DNA of 18,460 bases. Source: F-183 sp036502165 (GTDB lineage: Bacteria > Acidobacteriota > Terriglobia > Bryobacterales > Bryobacteraceae). Both the position numbers and the translations under genes were made by a program. The stretch covers positions 1 to 18,460 of the forward strand of contig DASXZC010000411.1 in NCBI GenBank assembly GCA_036502165.1, written 5' to 3'. The notes beneath the pieces were generated by a model that saw nothing but the letters and a program-made list of their open reading frames with translations, was not told where the DNA came from and searched no databases. Positions 1 to 12,651 of the stretch are shown here, one piece after another. Positions within the stretch are counted from its first letter, which is position 1. Every line of letters begins with the position of its first letter.

Positions 1-494
1 TCGATCTCATGCTCCACGATCTCGAGAACGTCCTCGCACTCACCGGCACGGATCCCGAGGAAGTCCGCGCTTCCGGCATCTCGATCCTCTCGAAAAAGGT
101 CGATATCGCTAATGTCCGCCTCGCGTTCCCTGGCGGAGTCGTCGCCAACCTCACCGCCAGCCGCGTCTCGACCGAACGAGTCCGGAAACTGCGCTTGTTC
201 CAACCCGGCCAATATCTTTCCATCGACTATGGCAAGCAGGAACTGTTCGCGATCGGCGTCACCCCTGATCGCCAAGTGCAATTCCTGCCATCGAATGTCG
301 TCAAGGACGAGCCGCTCCGCCTCGAGATCGAGCACTTCCTCGACTGCGTCCGCACCCGTAAGGCTCCGCTCGTCGGTGGCCCTGAGGCGACTCGCGCGCT
401 CCGCGTCGCCGACGCCATCTTAAACAAAATTCAGGAGCACGCTCAAGTTGTCGAACAGACTTTAGCAACTTACTCGCTCTCGCATTCGTCTTAA
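1..494 (+). CDS. Gfo/Idh/MocA family oxidoreductase, C-terminal part (5' end outside window)
   Basis: The reading frame is open from the first bases of the window (codons begin at base 3) to TAA at 492-494, so the N-terminal Rossmann NAD(P)-binding domain lies upstream and only the C-terminal substrate/beta-sheet domain is seen. The visible part begins DLMLHDLE, matching the conserved H-D-(I/L) stretch of this family. It continues with a beta-rich segment (ASRVSTERVRKLRLFQ) and the usual final helix with EIEHFLDCVR and ATRALRVADAI. The family oxidises or reduces sugars and sugar nucleotides with NAD(P). Related proteins next to lpxA in some bacteria (GnnA type) oxidise UDP-GlcNAc for lipid A. 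That role is possible here but cannot be tested without the upstream genes. An 8-base gap to the TonB-family gene suggests co-transcription. Family call is firm; substrate unknown. Confidence 0.85.
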   Translation, partial: DLMLHDLENVLALTGTDPEEVRASGISILSKKVDIANVRLAFPGGVVANLTASRVSTERVRKLRLFQPGQYLSIDYGKQELFAIGVTPDRQVQFLPSNVVKDEPLRLEIEHFLDCVRTRKAPLVGGPEATRALRVADAILNKIQEHAQVVEQTLATYSLSHSS

Positions 495-502
495 CAGGAA
501 CT

Positions 503-1558
503 ATGGAAGTGGAAGTCCAGGCGCCGTCGTCATCCGAACCCGAGCCGCATCTGCTCGTGGATTGGAAGGCCGACAACACCCGGCCTCCTCTTTCAGTCAC
601 GGCCATCGGCTCCATTCTGATCCACGTCGTCGTCCTGGTCGGAGTCTGGCTCGCCCCTGCCTTGCCCAATCCTCAACCGCGATTTGAAAACGAAGTGGTC
701 GATATTCGCAAGGCGGTTCCGCTCGTCCTGCCCCCCGAACTCCTCACACAAAAAGCGGCGAACAAGCATGCAGTGAGTAAGGAACTCGATCTGGCCGGAC
801 TGATCGCCAAGCCGGACGTCAAATCGACCGCACCCACTGCTCCCGTCACGGCTCCCGTGCGCAAGTTCGAACCGCCCGCCGCGAAGAAGCAGGAGGCCAA
901 GAGCATCGATCCCAACAAGGTCGAGCCCGCTCCTGTTTTGCAGGCGCAAAATCCGCCCGCGATTGGAACCGCCGAGCAACCGCTTCCCATCAATCTTCCG
1001 CCGCCCCCACCGCCCGCGGAGAAGCCTAAGCTGGCCTTTGAAACTCCGGGCGCGCAAACCGGATCCAAAACAGGCCACGGCGGACTTTTGCAGGGTCCTA
1101 ACATGACCGTCGAGGAAGCCGGCAAGCGAGTGATGCAAGGCGCGGGATCGACATCGGTCAGTGAGAGCGACCTGCAGTTGCCGTTCTCTGCTCCTGGACG
1201 CTCGCCGCAAAGCAAGGGATCGAGCGCCCTCGAACTACTCAGCGACCCCATGGGCGTGGACTTCCGTCCCTACCTAGTCCGCGTCCTCGCCGCGGTTCGC
1301 CACAATTGGTTTCTCGTGCTGCCCGAAGGGGCGAGGATGGGTCAACGCGGCCGCACGGTCGTGCAATTCACGATCGCCAAGAATGGCAGCGTGCCCAAGT
1401 TGGTGATCCACATGCCCAGCGGCAACGAGCCGCTCGACCGTGCAGCGGTGGCGGGCATCAGCGCTTCCAATCCGTTTCCTCCGCTGCCGAATGAATACCA
1501 CGGCGAAGTACTGCGGCTGCAGCTCGTCTTCTCCTACAACATGCCCGGCGCGCGATAG
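503..1558 (+). CDS. TonB-family protein (energy transducer-like)
   Basis: 351 residues with the layout of a TonB protein. A short cytoplasmic N-terminus is followed by one membrane segment at about residues 31-52 (SVTAIGSILIHVVVLVGVWL). A long proline/lysine-rich periplasmic stretch spans about 100-180 and includes LPPPPPPAEKPK. The C-terminal TonB-type domain covers about 255-348 (YLVRVLAAVRHNW, VVQFTIAKNGSV, LDRAAVAGISASNPFPPLP). TonB proteins pass proton-motive force from ExbB/ExbD to outer-membrane receptors. No exbB, exbD or receptor gene lies in this window, so the partner is unknown. Only 8 bases separate it from the oxidoreductase gene; AGGAA at 496-500 is a weak, very close ribosome binding site. 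The stop abuts the convergent glycosyltransferase gene with no spacer. A TolA-like or Acidobacteria-specific TonB-domain role is also possible. Confidence 0.88.
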   Translation: MEVEVQAPSSSEPEPHLLVDWKADNTRPPLSVTAIGSILIHVVVLVGVWLAPALPNPQPRFENEVVDIRKAVPLVLPPELLTQKAANKHAVSKELDLAGLIAKPDVKSTAPTAPVTAPVRKFEPPAAKKQEAKSIDPNKVEPAPVLQAQNPPAIGTAEQPLPINLPPPPPPAEKPKLAFETPGAQTGSKTGHGGLLQGPNMTVEEAGKRVMQGAGSTSVSESDLQLPFSAPGRSPQSKGSSALELLSDPMGVDFRPYLVRVLAAVRHNWFLVLPEGARMGQRGRTVVQFTIAKNGSVPKLVIHMPSGNEPLDRAAVAGISASNPFPPLPNEYHGEVLRLQLVFSYNMPGAR

Positions 1559-2944
1559 TTATGGGTTGCGTTGGTACACGACGGATCCGCCGGTCGTGGC
1601 AATGACTGCATAAGAAGCTATGTACGACTCAGGGATCTTCAATTTTGGATTGAGCGGACCCAAGCCGTCAACGATGTAATCCGGCCGCGCACGCTCGACC
1701 GTGCCGCGGAACCGCTCGGCCCACTCAGGCGCTGATACGTCTTCGCTCTTCAAATGACGGTCGGCGATCACCCCACTGAGCGGTTGCGAATCGAGGAACG
1801 GCGTCGCCGCCGGCATCCGCGTGAGGACGTAGATGTCGGGTCGATATCCCCAGACGAACAACGATCCGGATCGTCCTTTGAGCGCACTTGCAACGTGCTC
1901 ACTATCCTGCGCCAAGGCGAGATCGCTCCATACCGGCTGACGTCCGGCGATCAGATCAGTCGTTAGCATCACGTATCGCGGCCCGAACCGTGCGACCGGA
2001 ATCAGCACCAGCGCCAGCAGCAACCATTGCATTACTGGACGCGATTTCTGCATCGTGAATCCGCGGGCCGCAAGCAGTGCAATGACCGGCAGCAGTTGAA
2101 AGTAATATCGCGGGAAGAATCGCAATCCGAGCACGACTGGTATGAGCGATAGTGCGATCCAGCCTGCAAATCGCCAGCGCCGATCGCCTTTGAAGAAGTA
2201 GAGGATCGTCCCCAGCACCGCCGCCGATTGAAAGCCGCACCAGTTGAGCGTCTGCTTCAATCCGTACAAAACCGGATCCTCGACGAAGGGATGCCGCGCG
2301 TACATCGCGCCCCAACGCCACACCTGATCGACGTATGCGCCGAACGCCCCTTGCGAAATAAGCACTCCGAACTGCACAGCCGTCGCGGCCGCGAATCCAC
2401 AACCCAGCCAGATCCACTCGAGAGGACTCAGGAACAGCACGCACGACGCCAAAACGAACAAGGCTTTGGTGTTGAACCAGAAGCCGATCCCCGCGCATAC
2501 GCCAGCCCACACGGGACGTTTCAGGAACGCAAAATACATCGCCGCAATGTGCGGCAGCACCAACGCCAGATCCGGAGCGATCGCCATCACTGCCGCCGGA
2601 ATGCCGAACGTCAGGTACACCGCGAGTAGCGCCGCCGCAATGACACCTTCGCGATCGCTCCACAACTGGCGGCCGAGTTGGAACAACAGCAGGCAGCAGG
2701 AAAACAGGAACGCAGTGTCCGCGAGGCGCAACGCGATCCCTGTACGCGCGCCCCACAAGCAGTATAAGTACGCGGTCCCGGCCGGCTTATCGAACCAGAC
2801 ATCGCGATACAAAACCTTACCTGAATCGAGGACTTCGATCGCGGCCGCAGCCGGATACGCTTCCTCAACCCAGACAATTCTCAGATGCGCGAGACGCGAC
2901 GCCAGCACGAGGACGAAAATCGCCGCCAGCGCCCACCGTGTCAT
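1559..2944 (-). CDS. GT-C type membrane glycosyltransferase (PMT/ArnT-like)
   Basis: 461 residues, multi-pass membrane protein with roughly eight to ten hydrophobic segments in the first 330 residues and a soluble C-terminal part. After the first membrane segment come acidic residues (VWVEEAY, about 25-30) and LYRDVWFDKPAG (about 45-56). This is the first periplasmic loop signature of the PMT_2/GT39-GT83 glycosyltransferases, which transfer sugars from polyprenyl-phosphate carriers outside the inner membrane. The usual D-E pair is here E-E. The ATG overlaps the stop of galU in ATGA (2941-2944), implying translational coupling and a common envelope-glycan task. It ends directly against the convergent TonB-family gene. 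The acceptor and sugar are unknown; family assignment rests on topology and the loop motif. Confidence 0.75.
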   Translation of the reverse strand: MTRWALAAIFVLVLASRLAHLRIVWVEEAYPAAAAIEVLDSGKVLYRDVWFDKPAGTAYLYCLWGARTGIALRLADTAFLFSCCLLLFQLGRQLWSDREGVIAAALLAVYLTFGIPAAVMAIAPDLALVLPHIAAMYFAFLKRPVWAGVCAGIGFWFNTKALFVLASCVLFLSPLEWIWLGCGFAAATAVQFGVLISQGAFGAYVDQVWRWGAMYARHPFVEDPVLYGLKQTLNWCGFQSAAVLGTILYFFKGDRRWRFAGWIALSLIPVVLGLRFFPRYYFQLLPVIALLAARGFTMQKSRPVMQWLLLALVLIPVARFGPRYVMLTTDLIAGRQPVWSDLALAQDSEHVASALKGRSGSLFVWGYRPDIYVLTRMPAATPFLDSQPLSGVIADRHLKSEDVSAPEWAERFRGTVERARPDYIVDGLGPLNPKLKIPESYIASYAVIATTGGSVVYQRNP

Positions 2945-3849
2945 TTTGCCGCGTGAACAGGTTGTGCCAATAGCTGCTCGAGCTTCGCCCGCAACTCCGG
3001 TCCATAAGCCGGATCCGCCAGCGCGAATTCTATGAAAGTCTCAAAATAGCTGGGGAAATTGCCGATATCGTAGCGCTTCTCGCCCTTCGGCAGCTTGACC
3101 GCCAATACCCGCCGGCCTTCTTCGCACAGCGTCTGGATCGCGTTCGTCAACTGAATCTCGCCGCGTTTGTCAGGCTTCACCTGGCGGATCAAATCGAAGA
3201 TGAGCGGTGAGAATACATAACGTCCGGCGATCGCCAGATTACTCGGCGCCTCAGCCGCTGTGGGCTTCTCAATGAGATTGACGACGCGCAGAACGCCGTC
3301 GTCCTCGCCCTCCGGCGCGGGATCGATGATGCCGTAGTGATGGACTTCGTGGCGCGGCACTTCCTCGACGGCGATGACGCAACTCGCTCCGCGATGCTCG
3401 AACAGTTCGACCATCTTCGCCAGCGTGCGCGAACGGCCATTCATACCGAGAATCGAATCGCCGAGTGCGACTACGAACGGCTGCTCGCCGGCGAAATTCT
3501 CGCCGCAAAATATAGCGTCGCCGAGTCCACGCTGCACGCGCTGGCGCGTGTAGAAGTACTTCGTTTTGATCTCTTCTTCAAACTGCAGCTCATTGAGCAG
3601 GTCGATTTTCTTGGTTTCCTGCAACAAACGGCTCAACTCGGGGTCGAGATCAAAATGATTCTCGATGGAGGTTTTGTTCCTACCAGTGACGAACAGCACT
3701 TGATCGATTCCATTCGCCGACAGCTCTTCGGCGACATATTGGACGATCGGCTTACGCGCCACGGGCAGCATTTCTTTCGGTTGAGACTTGGTCGCGGGCA
3801 ATAGCCGCGTGCCATATCCCGCGACGGGTACGATTGCGCTTCGAATCAC
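2941..3849 (-). CDS. galU: UTP-glucose-1-phosphate uridylyltransferase
   Basis: GalU makes UDP-glucose from UTP and glucose-1-phosphate in the cytoplasm for envelope glycans. The nucleotide-binding loop PVAGYGTRLLPATK is at residues 8-21, followed by KEMLPV, PIVQYVAEEL, VLFVTGRNK, the ALGDSILG metal/nucleotide segment and GEIQLTNAI, all typical of bacterial GalU. I chose the GTG at 3849 (302 residues). It places the family's usual N-terminus (VIRSAIVPVAGYG) at the start, has GGAA just upstream, and matches the family length of about 290-300. The frame stays open to an ATG at 3966, but that start would add 39 unconserved residues and run over the start of the divergent pseudouridine synthase gene. 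TGA at 2941-2943 overlaps the ATG of the downstream glycosyltransferase. Confidence 0.93.
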   Translation of the reverse strand: MIRSAIVPVAGYGTRLLPATKSQPKEMLPVARKPIVQYVAEELSANGIDQVLFVTGRNKTSIENHFDLDPELSRLLQETKKIDLLNELQFEEEIKTKYFYTRQRVQRGLGDAIFCGENFAGEQPFVVALGDSILGMNGRSRTLAKMVELFEHRGASCVIAVEEVPRHEVHHYGIIDPAPEGEDDGVLRVVNLIEKPTAAEAPSNLAIAGRYVFSPLIFDLIRQVKPDKRGEIQLTNAIQTLCEEGRRVLAVKLPKGEKRYDIGNFPSYFETFIEFALADPAYGPELRAKLEQLLAQPVHAAK

Positions 3850-4798
3850 AGTTTCCAGAATACAGGAAGCCTGCCGCGGCGCGTCAAGAGAGAATAGAGT
3901 TTGATGCAACTTACCGCCGAAGCCGCCGATGCCGGCAAGCGCCTCGACCACTTCCTTCAGGATCATCTACGCGACTACAGCCGTTCGCGTTTGCAGGATT
4001 GGATTAAGCAAGGCCGCGTCCATGTCAACGGCATCGCCGTCACCAAAGCTTCATTTGAAATGCGCGGCGGCGAGGACGTCGCGGTCGAGCCCGTCGCCCT
4101 CGCTCCATTGAAGGCCGAACCCGAGGACTTACCCGTCGAGATCCTCTATGAAGATCCGGATGTGATCGCTGTCAACAAGCCTTCCGGATTGGTCGTCCAC
4201 GCCGGCGCCGGTCACCACGAGGGGACGCTCGTGAACCGCCTGGTCCATCGCTTCGGGACGCTCTCGAATGTCGGTGGCGACTTGCGCCCGGGCATCGTTC
4301 ACCGGCTCGATCGCGAGACCTCCGGAGTGCTACTGGTCGCCAAATCGGATGCCGCACATCGCAGTCTCGCCGCCCAATTCGCGAGGCGAACGACTGAGAA
4401 ACTTTATCTCGCGCTCGTTCACGGCACGCTCTCGCAGGAGACCGGCCGCATCACTTCCGCGATCTCGCGCGACACGATCCGCAGAACCAGAATGACCACG
4501 CGCAACACGAGCGGACGTACTGCACTCACGGATTACCGCGTCATCCGCAGATATGAAAAATTGACGTATCTCGAAGTTCGCATCGGCACAGGCCGTACGC
4601 ACCAAATCCGCGTCCATCTCTCGAGCATCAACCACCCAGTGTACGGCGACAAGCTCTACGGTGCGCCCGCCGCACCCGCCGGCTTCGAACGATTCTTTCT
4701 ACACGCCTGGCGCATCGGATTCGACCAACCCTCGACGGCCGAGCGAATTGTGGTGGAAGCGCCGCTGCCCGCTGATTTGGAGGCAGTCCTAAAGCGCC

Positions 4799-8845
<4,047 letters not shown>

Positions 8846-8965
8846 CGGAGTACCAGCATACAGAGAGAGTGGATGCAGCGTTCACGCCGCCGATGACGGT
8901 CGAGATCGTCCCGTTACTATCTGGTTGATCCGTTCCGTCGCCTGGTCCCCGCGCGGCTACCTAAA

Positions 8966-8971
8966 AGTATA
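8966..8971 (-). promoter_or_regulatory. Possible -10 box for the kinase gene
   Basis: On the minus strand this reads TATACT, five of six matches to TATAAT, about 120 bases upstream of the kinase ATG. The region at the usual -35 distance is a poor match. The 234-base gap 8846-9079 otherwise holds only the rpsT terminator. The call is weak because it rests on one hexamer. Confidence 0.25.
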
Positions 8972-9010
8972 CAGCGGCGATAATCGAAAGTGTATGAGGT
9001 AAAAACACGA

Positions 9011-9050
9011 AAAACGGCGCTGGCCGCAGAGGAAGTCGAGCCAGCACCGT
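9011..9050 (-). terminator. Intrinsic terminator downstream of rpsT
   Basis: Read on the minus strand, CGGTGCTGGC (9049-9040) pairs with GCCAGCGCCG (9024-9015) across a loop of about 15 bases, with one G-T pair. The strand continues into TTTT and, after CGTG, TTTTT (complements of 9011-9014 and 9001-9005). The stem-plus-T-tract sits 30 bases after the rpsT stop and separates it from the kinase gene. Confidence 0.8.
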
Positions 9051-9079
9051 CGATTTTCAGAATTGTAGGATGAAAAGGT

Positions 9080-9346
9080 CTACGCGGCGATCGCTTTGAT
9101 GCGCTTCGTGACGCGGCTCTTGTACCGGGCAGCCGTATTTTTCTTGATGATGCCCCACTTAGCGGAGCGGTCGATGAGCGAAAACGTCTGCGGGAGGATG
9201 GCCAGCGCTGCCGACCCTTCCTTTTTCTCGATCAGGCGGCGGATCGCGCGAATCTGGTGGCGCAACCGCGTGCGCCGCATCTGGTTGATTTCAGTGCGGT
9301 GCTCGGCGGTCCGGACGCGCTTCACCGATGATACTGTATTAGCCAT
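9080..9346 (-). CDS. rpsT: 30S ribosomal protein S20
   Basis: 88 highly basic residues beginning MANTVSSVKRVRTAEHR. It contains the S20 signatures RTRLRHQIRAIRRLIE and a C-terminal KWGIIKKNTAARYKSRVTKRI. S20 binds the 5' domain of 16S rRNA early in small-subunit assembly. Length matches the family (85-90). It is a single gene followed by its own terminator, 80 bases downstream of the M1-like gene on the same strand. GGAAC lies about 15 bases before the ATG, farther than usual. No competing start is evident. Confidence 0.97.
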   Translation of the reverse strand: MANTVSSVKRVRTAEHRTEINQMRRTRLRHQIRAIRRLIEKKEGSAALAILPQTFSLIDRSAKWGIIKKNTAARYKSRVTKRIKAIAA

Positions 9347-9426
9347 TCGAGTCTACTGTAGTTCCTTTTTCGTTGTGGTTCATCTGTCAGATTAGCGCAG
9401 GTGGGGTGCGTGGCGCAAGGGCCTGA

Positions 9427-11418
9427 TCAGTTGTTGATCCGCTTCCGCTCGTACGGCTTTTGAATGTACTTGCTGGCTTCCTCGAGCGCCCGGTACGTGT
9501 TGTCCTTCGTCCGCAACGCGAGCTTGTATTCGTTCACCGCGCGATCACGTTGGCCGGTTACGTCGAAGATTTGCCCCAAGCGGATGTGCGCCCAGACTTC
9601 CGTCCACTTCGGCTCGAGATCGCCGTCGAGGGACTGCCGCAGTTCATTCGCCGCCGACTGGTAATTGTTCTGCGTGAAGAACAGATCGCCGACGCGATAG
9701 TGCGCGAGCGACGAGTTGCGCGCTACTTCGAGCGCCTTCTGATATTCCTTCAAAGCGTCCGTGAACTCGCCGATCTCCTGGAGCTGTTCCCCCTTGCGGA
9801 TCGCCACCGCGACTCGCATTTGATCGGAGAATCGCAGCACTTTCCCTTGCGGATCGAGCGTGATCGTCTTCGGTTTACCGAACGTCTCGATCACGAATTC
9901 CGATGACGTACCGACCACGTCGATTCGCTTTTCCTCAGGATTGCCTTCCGTTTCGACTTTTATGTCGACCGGCATGCGGAAAGTATCCAGATCCTGGTTG
10001 ACTTTGCCCATGATCCGGAAGCCGGTCTTGGTGCGGAATACGGTGTATTCGAGGCGGAACTCGGGCGCACCCGTCGACTCGATCCATTGGATGAAGAACG
10101 CCCGCAGATCCTGGCCGGAGACTGCCTCGGCGATCTTGCGGACATCCTCTGTATGAATCGATTTCCAGGCGAACTGCTCGAAAATCTTGCCGAGGATCGT
10201 CTTGAAATTGTCCTCGCCGACGACCCAGCGCAGCATGTTGATTACAGCCGCGCCCTTGCCGGCGGTCGCGGCCCAGAATTCCGGCGAGTAGTCCTCGAGT
10301 CGCGCCGCCTGAATCAGCGGCGGATTGTCGACGGTCAAGGCCTCGACATAGATATCCTTCATGGCCGTTTCGCCCGCTCCGGCCCCGTCAGTCTGCTCGC
10401 GATAGAGGACCTCGGAATACCGTGCAAACCCATTGTCGATCCACAAATGGTTGCGCGTAATCGCCGAAACCATGTTGCCCCACCATTGGCGCGACACCTG
10501 ATTGGCCACCAGATTCTGCGCCACCGTCGTGCCGATCGCCTTCGGTGAAAAGAACAGAATCCCCGGCGCCGAGTAGCCGTTCGGGGCCGAATCCTCGGTC
10601 TCGATCACCGTCAGGTTCGTCTTCGGCGGATTGCCGAACAGGGTCGTGAAAAACACGAGCGCCCTGGCGATTTCCTCGCCGTACGCCTGCGCCATATCTT
10701 TTTTCGCACGGAAATAGAGCTTCGTCGTGATGCCGTTCGTCGACACGGTCTGCGGTTCGCCTTGCACGATGGCGATGCTGCCGGGGAACGACGGCTTCGC
10801 GTACTGGAATTTATAGACGGTCTTGCCGGCGAGTTTCTCCTCTGATTCCGTACCGCTCGCGATCACGCGATATCCATCGGGCACGGTGATCTTCAAGTCA
10901 GCGGTGAAGCGTCCCGCGGCATAGTCGAGCACCGGAAACCAGCGCCCCGGATACAAGAGGAACGACGACGCCTCCTGCAGGCTGACCAATTTAATGCCGT
11001 AAATCGGCGATTCTTCCTGGCCCGTCAGTTTGCCGTCGTAGGTGAAGGTCAGGGTGACCGGCTGATTCTTGCTCAAAGGCGTGGGGAACGTGAGCCGGGT
11101 CGCGGGCTCCTGTTGCGACCGTGAAACCGCGATCTGCTGATTGTCGCCGTCGACTACGCGGGCGAGCGTGAGCGCATTGTTCAATTCGAAGGTGGCCGTG
11201 GTCTGGTGATCGTCCGTCGGTATCGCCTTCACCTGGACGTTCGCGGCGATCGTCTGCGCTTTCGGATCGATCTCGGCATCAATCTTATAGCTCTCGACCA
11301 GCATCCGGCCGGTACGGCGTTCGGTGGGTTGCGACGGAATCCCCTGCGCCGGCGCCAGCGCGGCGGCGGAGATAGCCATCAGGATGATTCTATTCAGTCG
11401 AGGGGACGGCAGCAGCAT
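9427..11418 (-). CDS. Exported M1-peptidase-like protein with degenerate zinc site and C-terminal TPRs
   Basis: 663 residues. An N-terminal signal peptide (LNRIILMAISAAALAPAQG, about 8-26) predicts export. Residues about 40-450 follow the M1 (gluzincin aminopeptidase) fold: beta-rich N-domain, QWWGN at 311-315, a GFARY helix at 330-334 and GKGAAVINMLR at 387-397. The catalytic residues are missing. The HExxH position reads NQVSR (306-310), the third zinc ligand in (N)EGFA reads N329 in IDNGFA, the GxMEN loop is GYSAPG (281-286), and the YxKG tyrosine is A386. Residues about 540-640 form TPR-like repeats (EFTDALKEYQKALEVA, QRDRAVNEYKLAL). It therefore looks like a binding or scaffold pseudo-enzyme in the periplasm. 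Its start, with GAAGGA just upstream, lies 29 bases inside lpxB, so it is probably co-transcribed with it. Confidence 0.85.
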   Translation of the reverse strand: MLLPSPRLNRIILMAISAAALAPAQGIPSQPTERRTGRMLVESYKIDAEIDPKAQTIAANVQVKAIPTDDHQTTATFELNNALTLARVVDGDNQQIAVSRSQQEPATRLTFPTPLSKNQPVTLTFTYDGKLTGQEESPIYGIKLVSLQEASSFLLYPGRWFPVLDYAAGRFTADLKITVPDGYRVIASGTESEEKLAGKTVYKFQYAKPSFPGSIAIVQGEPQTVSTNGITTKLYFRAKKDMAQAYGEEIARALVFFTTLFGNPPKTNLTVIETEDSAPNGYSAPGILFFSPKAIGTTVAQNLVANQVSRQWWGNMVSAITRNHLWIDNGFARYSEVLYREQTDGAGAGETAMKDIYVEALTVDNPPLIQAARLEDYSPEFWAATAGKGAAVINMLRWVVGEDNFKTILGKIFEQFAWKSIHTEDVRKIAEAVSGQDLRAFFIQWIESTGAPEFRLEYTVFRTKTGFRIMGKVNQDLDTFRMPVDIKVETEGNPEEKRIDVVGTSSEFVIETFGKPKTITLDPQGKVLRFSDQMRVAVAIRKGEQLQEIGEFTDALKEYQKALEVARNSSLAHYRVGDLFFTQNNYQSAANELRQSLDGDLEPKWTEVWAHIRLGQIFDVTGQRDRAVNEYKLALRTKDNTYRALEEASKYIQKPYERKRINN

Positions 11419-12562
11419 AATCCTTCTTCTTTACTAGCGTACCGAGAATGGAAAGGGCATTGCGCATCGGGTCGGCGTCGCCCTTGAGTTTCGCGGCGGC
11501 GGCGGCGAGATCCGCCTTCATGAGCGAACGCGCGGAGTCGTCGTCGAGCAGACGAGCTGCTTCCCGGGCCAGATTCGGGCCGGTCAACTCATGCTGCATC
11601 AACTCCGGTACAACTCGTTTCCCCGCCACCAGATTCACCATCGAATAATACGGAACTCGCACCAGCAGTTTGCCCATCGCCCAACTGGCGGCTGTCACCC
11701 GGTAGAACGTGACCATCGGACACCCGAGCAGCGCCGCTTCCACTGTGACAGTGCCGCTGGCGGCGAGGGCAAGATCCGAGTGCGCCAACAGGTCCCAGGT
11801 CTCGCCTTCTAACACTTGGATGGCCTTCCCGGAAAACGGTTTCCAAAAATCCGCACGCGCGCGGCGCGAAAATCCTAAAGGAGTACCAATCGCAAACGTA
11901 ATCCTGCGGTCGCGCGACAGGATCTCGACCGCCGATGCCAGCGGAGCCAGATGACGTCGAGCCTCCCCGGCGCGGCTTCCCGGAAGAATGGCGATGATCG
12001 GACGATCTCCGCGCAGCCGGTGTTTCTCGAGAAAGGCCTGCCGCGAGAGGGTGGGCTTGATCGAATGCGCGAGCGGATGTCCTATATAAGTGGCTTCGAC
12101 GTCGTTCGAGCGGAAGAACTCCTCTTCAAACGGGAAAATGCACAGCAGATGATCGACATACGTCTGCAGCGTTTTGAGCCGGCCTTTACGCCAGGCCCAG
12201 ACCTGCGGCGCCACAAAATAAACAGTCGGCACGTTTCGTTTGCAGAGTTGCGGCAGCAGGCGGAAATGAAAATCCGGACTGTCGGTGAGGATCGCGAGGT
12301 CCGGTTTTTCGTCATCGATCGCCTGTTTGAGCTTGCGGAATTCACCGTAGATACGAGGGATGTGGCCGACGACCTCGACCAGTCCGACGACGGCCAGCGA
12401 TGAGGAGTCGACGATCGCCCGGACGCCGGCTTTCTGCATACGCGGACCCGCGCAGCCGAAGAATTCAGCATCGGGATACACTTCGCGCATGGCCGCGGTG
12501 AGCTGGGCGGCATACCAGTCGCCGGAAGCTTCGCCGGCCGAAATGAGGATTTTCAGGGGCAA
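11390..12562 (-). CDS. lpxB: Lipid-A-disaccharide synthase
   Basis: LpxB joins UDP-2,3-diacylglucosamine to 2,3-diacylglucosamine-1-phosphate, giving the lipid A disaccharide at the cytoplasmic face of the inner membrane. Family marks in order: KILISAGEASGDWYAAQL at the N-terminus, FFGCAGPRMQKAGV, LTDSPDFHFRL, YFVAPQVWAWRKGR, IFPFEEEFF, YIGHPL, ILPGSRAGE, and ASGTVTVEAAL near the C-terminus. I place the start at TTG 12562 (390 residues), where family similarity begins. The frame is open back to a GTG at 12637, which would add 25 unconserved residues. Neither has a clear ribosome binding site, so the start is uncertain. Its end overlaps the M1-like gene by 29 bases. No other lpx gene lies in the window. 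Confidence 0.93.
   Translation of the reverse strand: MPLKILISAGEASGDWYAAQLTAAMREVYPDAEFFGCAGPRMQKAGVRAIVDSSSLAVVGLVEVVGHIPRIYGEFRKLKQAIDDEKPDLAILTDSPDFHFRLLPQLCKRNVPTVYFVAPQVWAWRKGRLKTLQTYVDHLLCIFPFEEEFFRSNDVEATYIGHPLAHSIKPTLSRQAFLEKHRLRGDRPIIAILPGSRAGEARRHLAPLASAVEILSRDRRITFAIGTPLGFSRRARADFWKPFSGKAIQVLEGETWDLLAHSDLALAASGTVTVEAALLGCPMVTFYRVTAASWAMGKLLVRVPYYSMVNLVAGKRVVPELMQHELTGPNLAREAARLLDDDSARSLMKADLAAAAAKLKGDADPMRNALSILGTLVKKKDYAAAVPSTE
11419..11432 (-). promoter_or_regulatory. Ribosome binding site of the M1-like gene, inside lpxB
   Basis: The minus strand reads AAGAAGAAGGATT directly before the ATG at 11418, a purine-rich Shine-Dalgarno sequence. It lies within the last codons of lpxB and fixes the start of the M1-like protein, whose signal peptide begins right after. 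Confidence 0.6.
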
Positions 12563-12651
12563 TCGTTTGTCGTGGAGGCCGGTTCTATCGACGAGGATAG
12601 CATCCGGGGCCGATTGTCGAGAAGCGACGAGCCGCACTCGTCGGCGGTGCC

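Noticed and set aside
3850..3966. N-terminal extension of galU to an ATG at 3966
   Set aside because: It adds 39 unconserved residues and overlaps the start of the divergent pseudouridine synthase. GTG 3849 puts the family N-terminus in place.
9347..9426. Promoter for rpsT in the 80-base gap
   Set aside because: TTGCGC followed 17 bases later by CTAATC was the best pair found, and both boxes match consensus poorly.
12563..12637. N-terminal extension of lpxB to GTG 12637
   Set aside because: The extra 25 residues do not resemble LpxB, lack a clear ribosome binding site and overlap the MerR remnant. It is not excluded, only less likely than TTG 12562.
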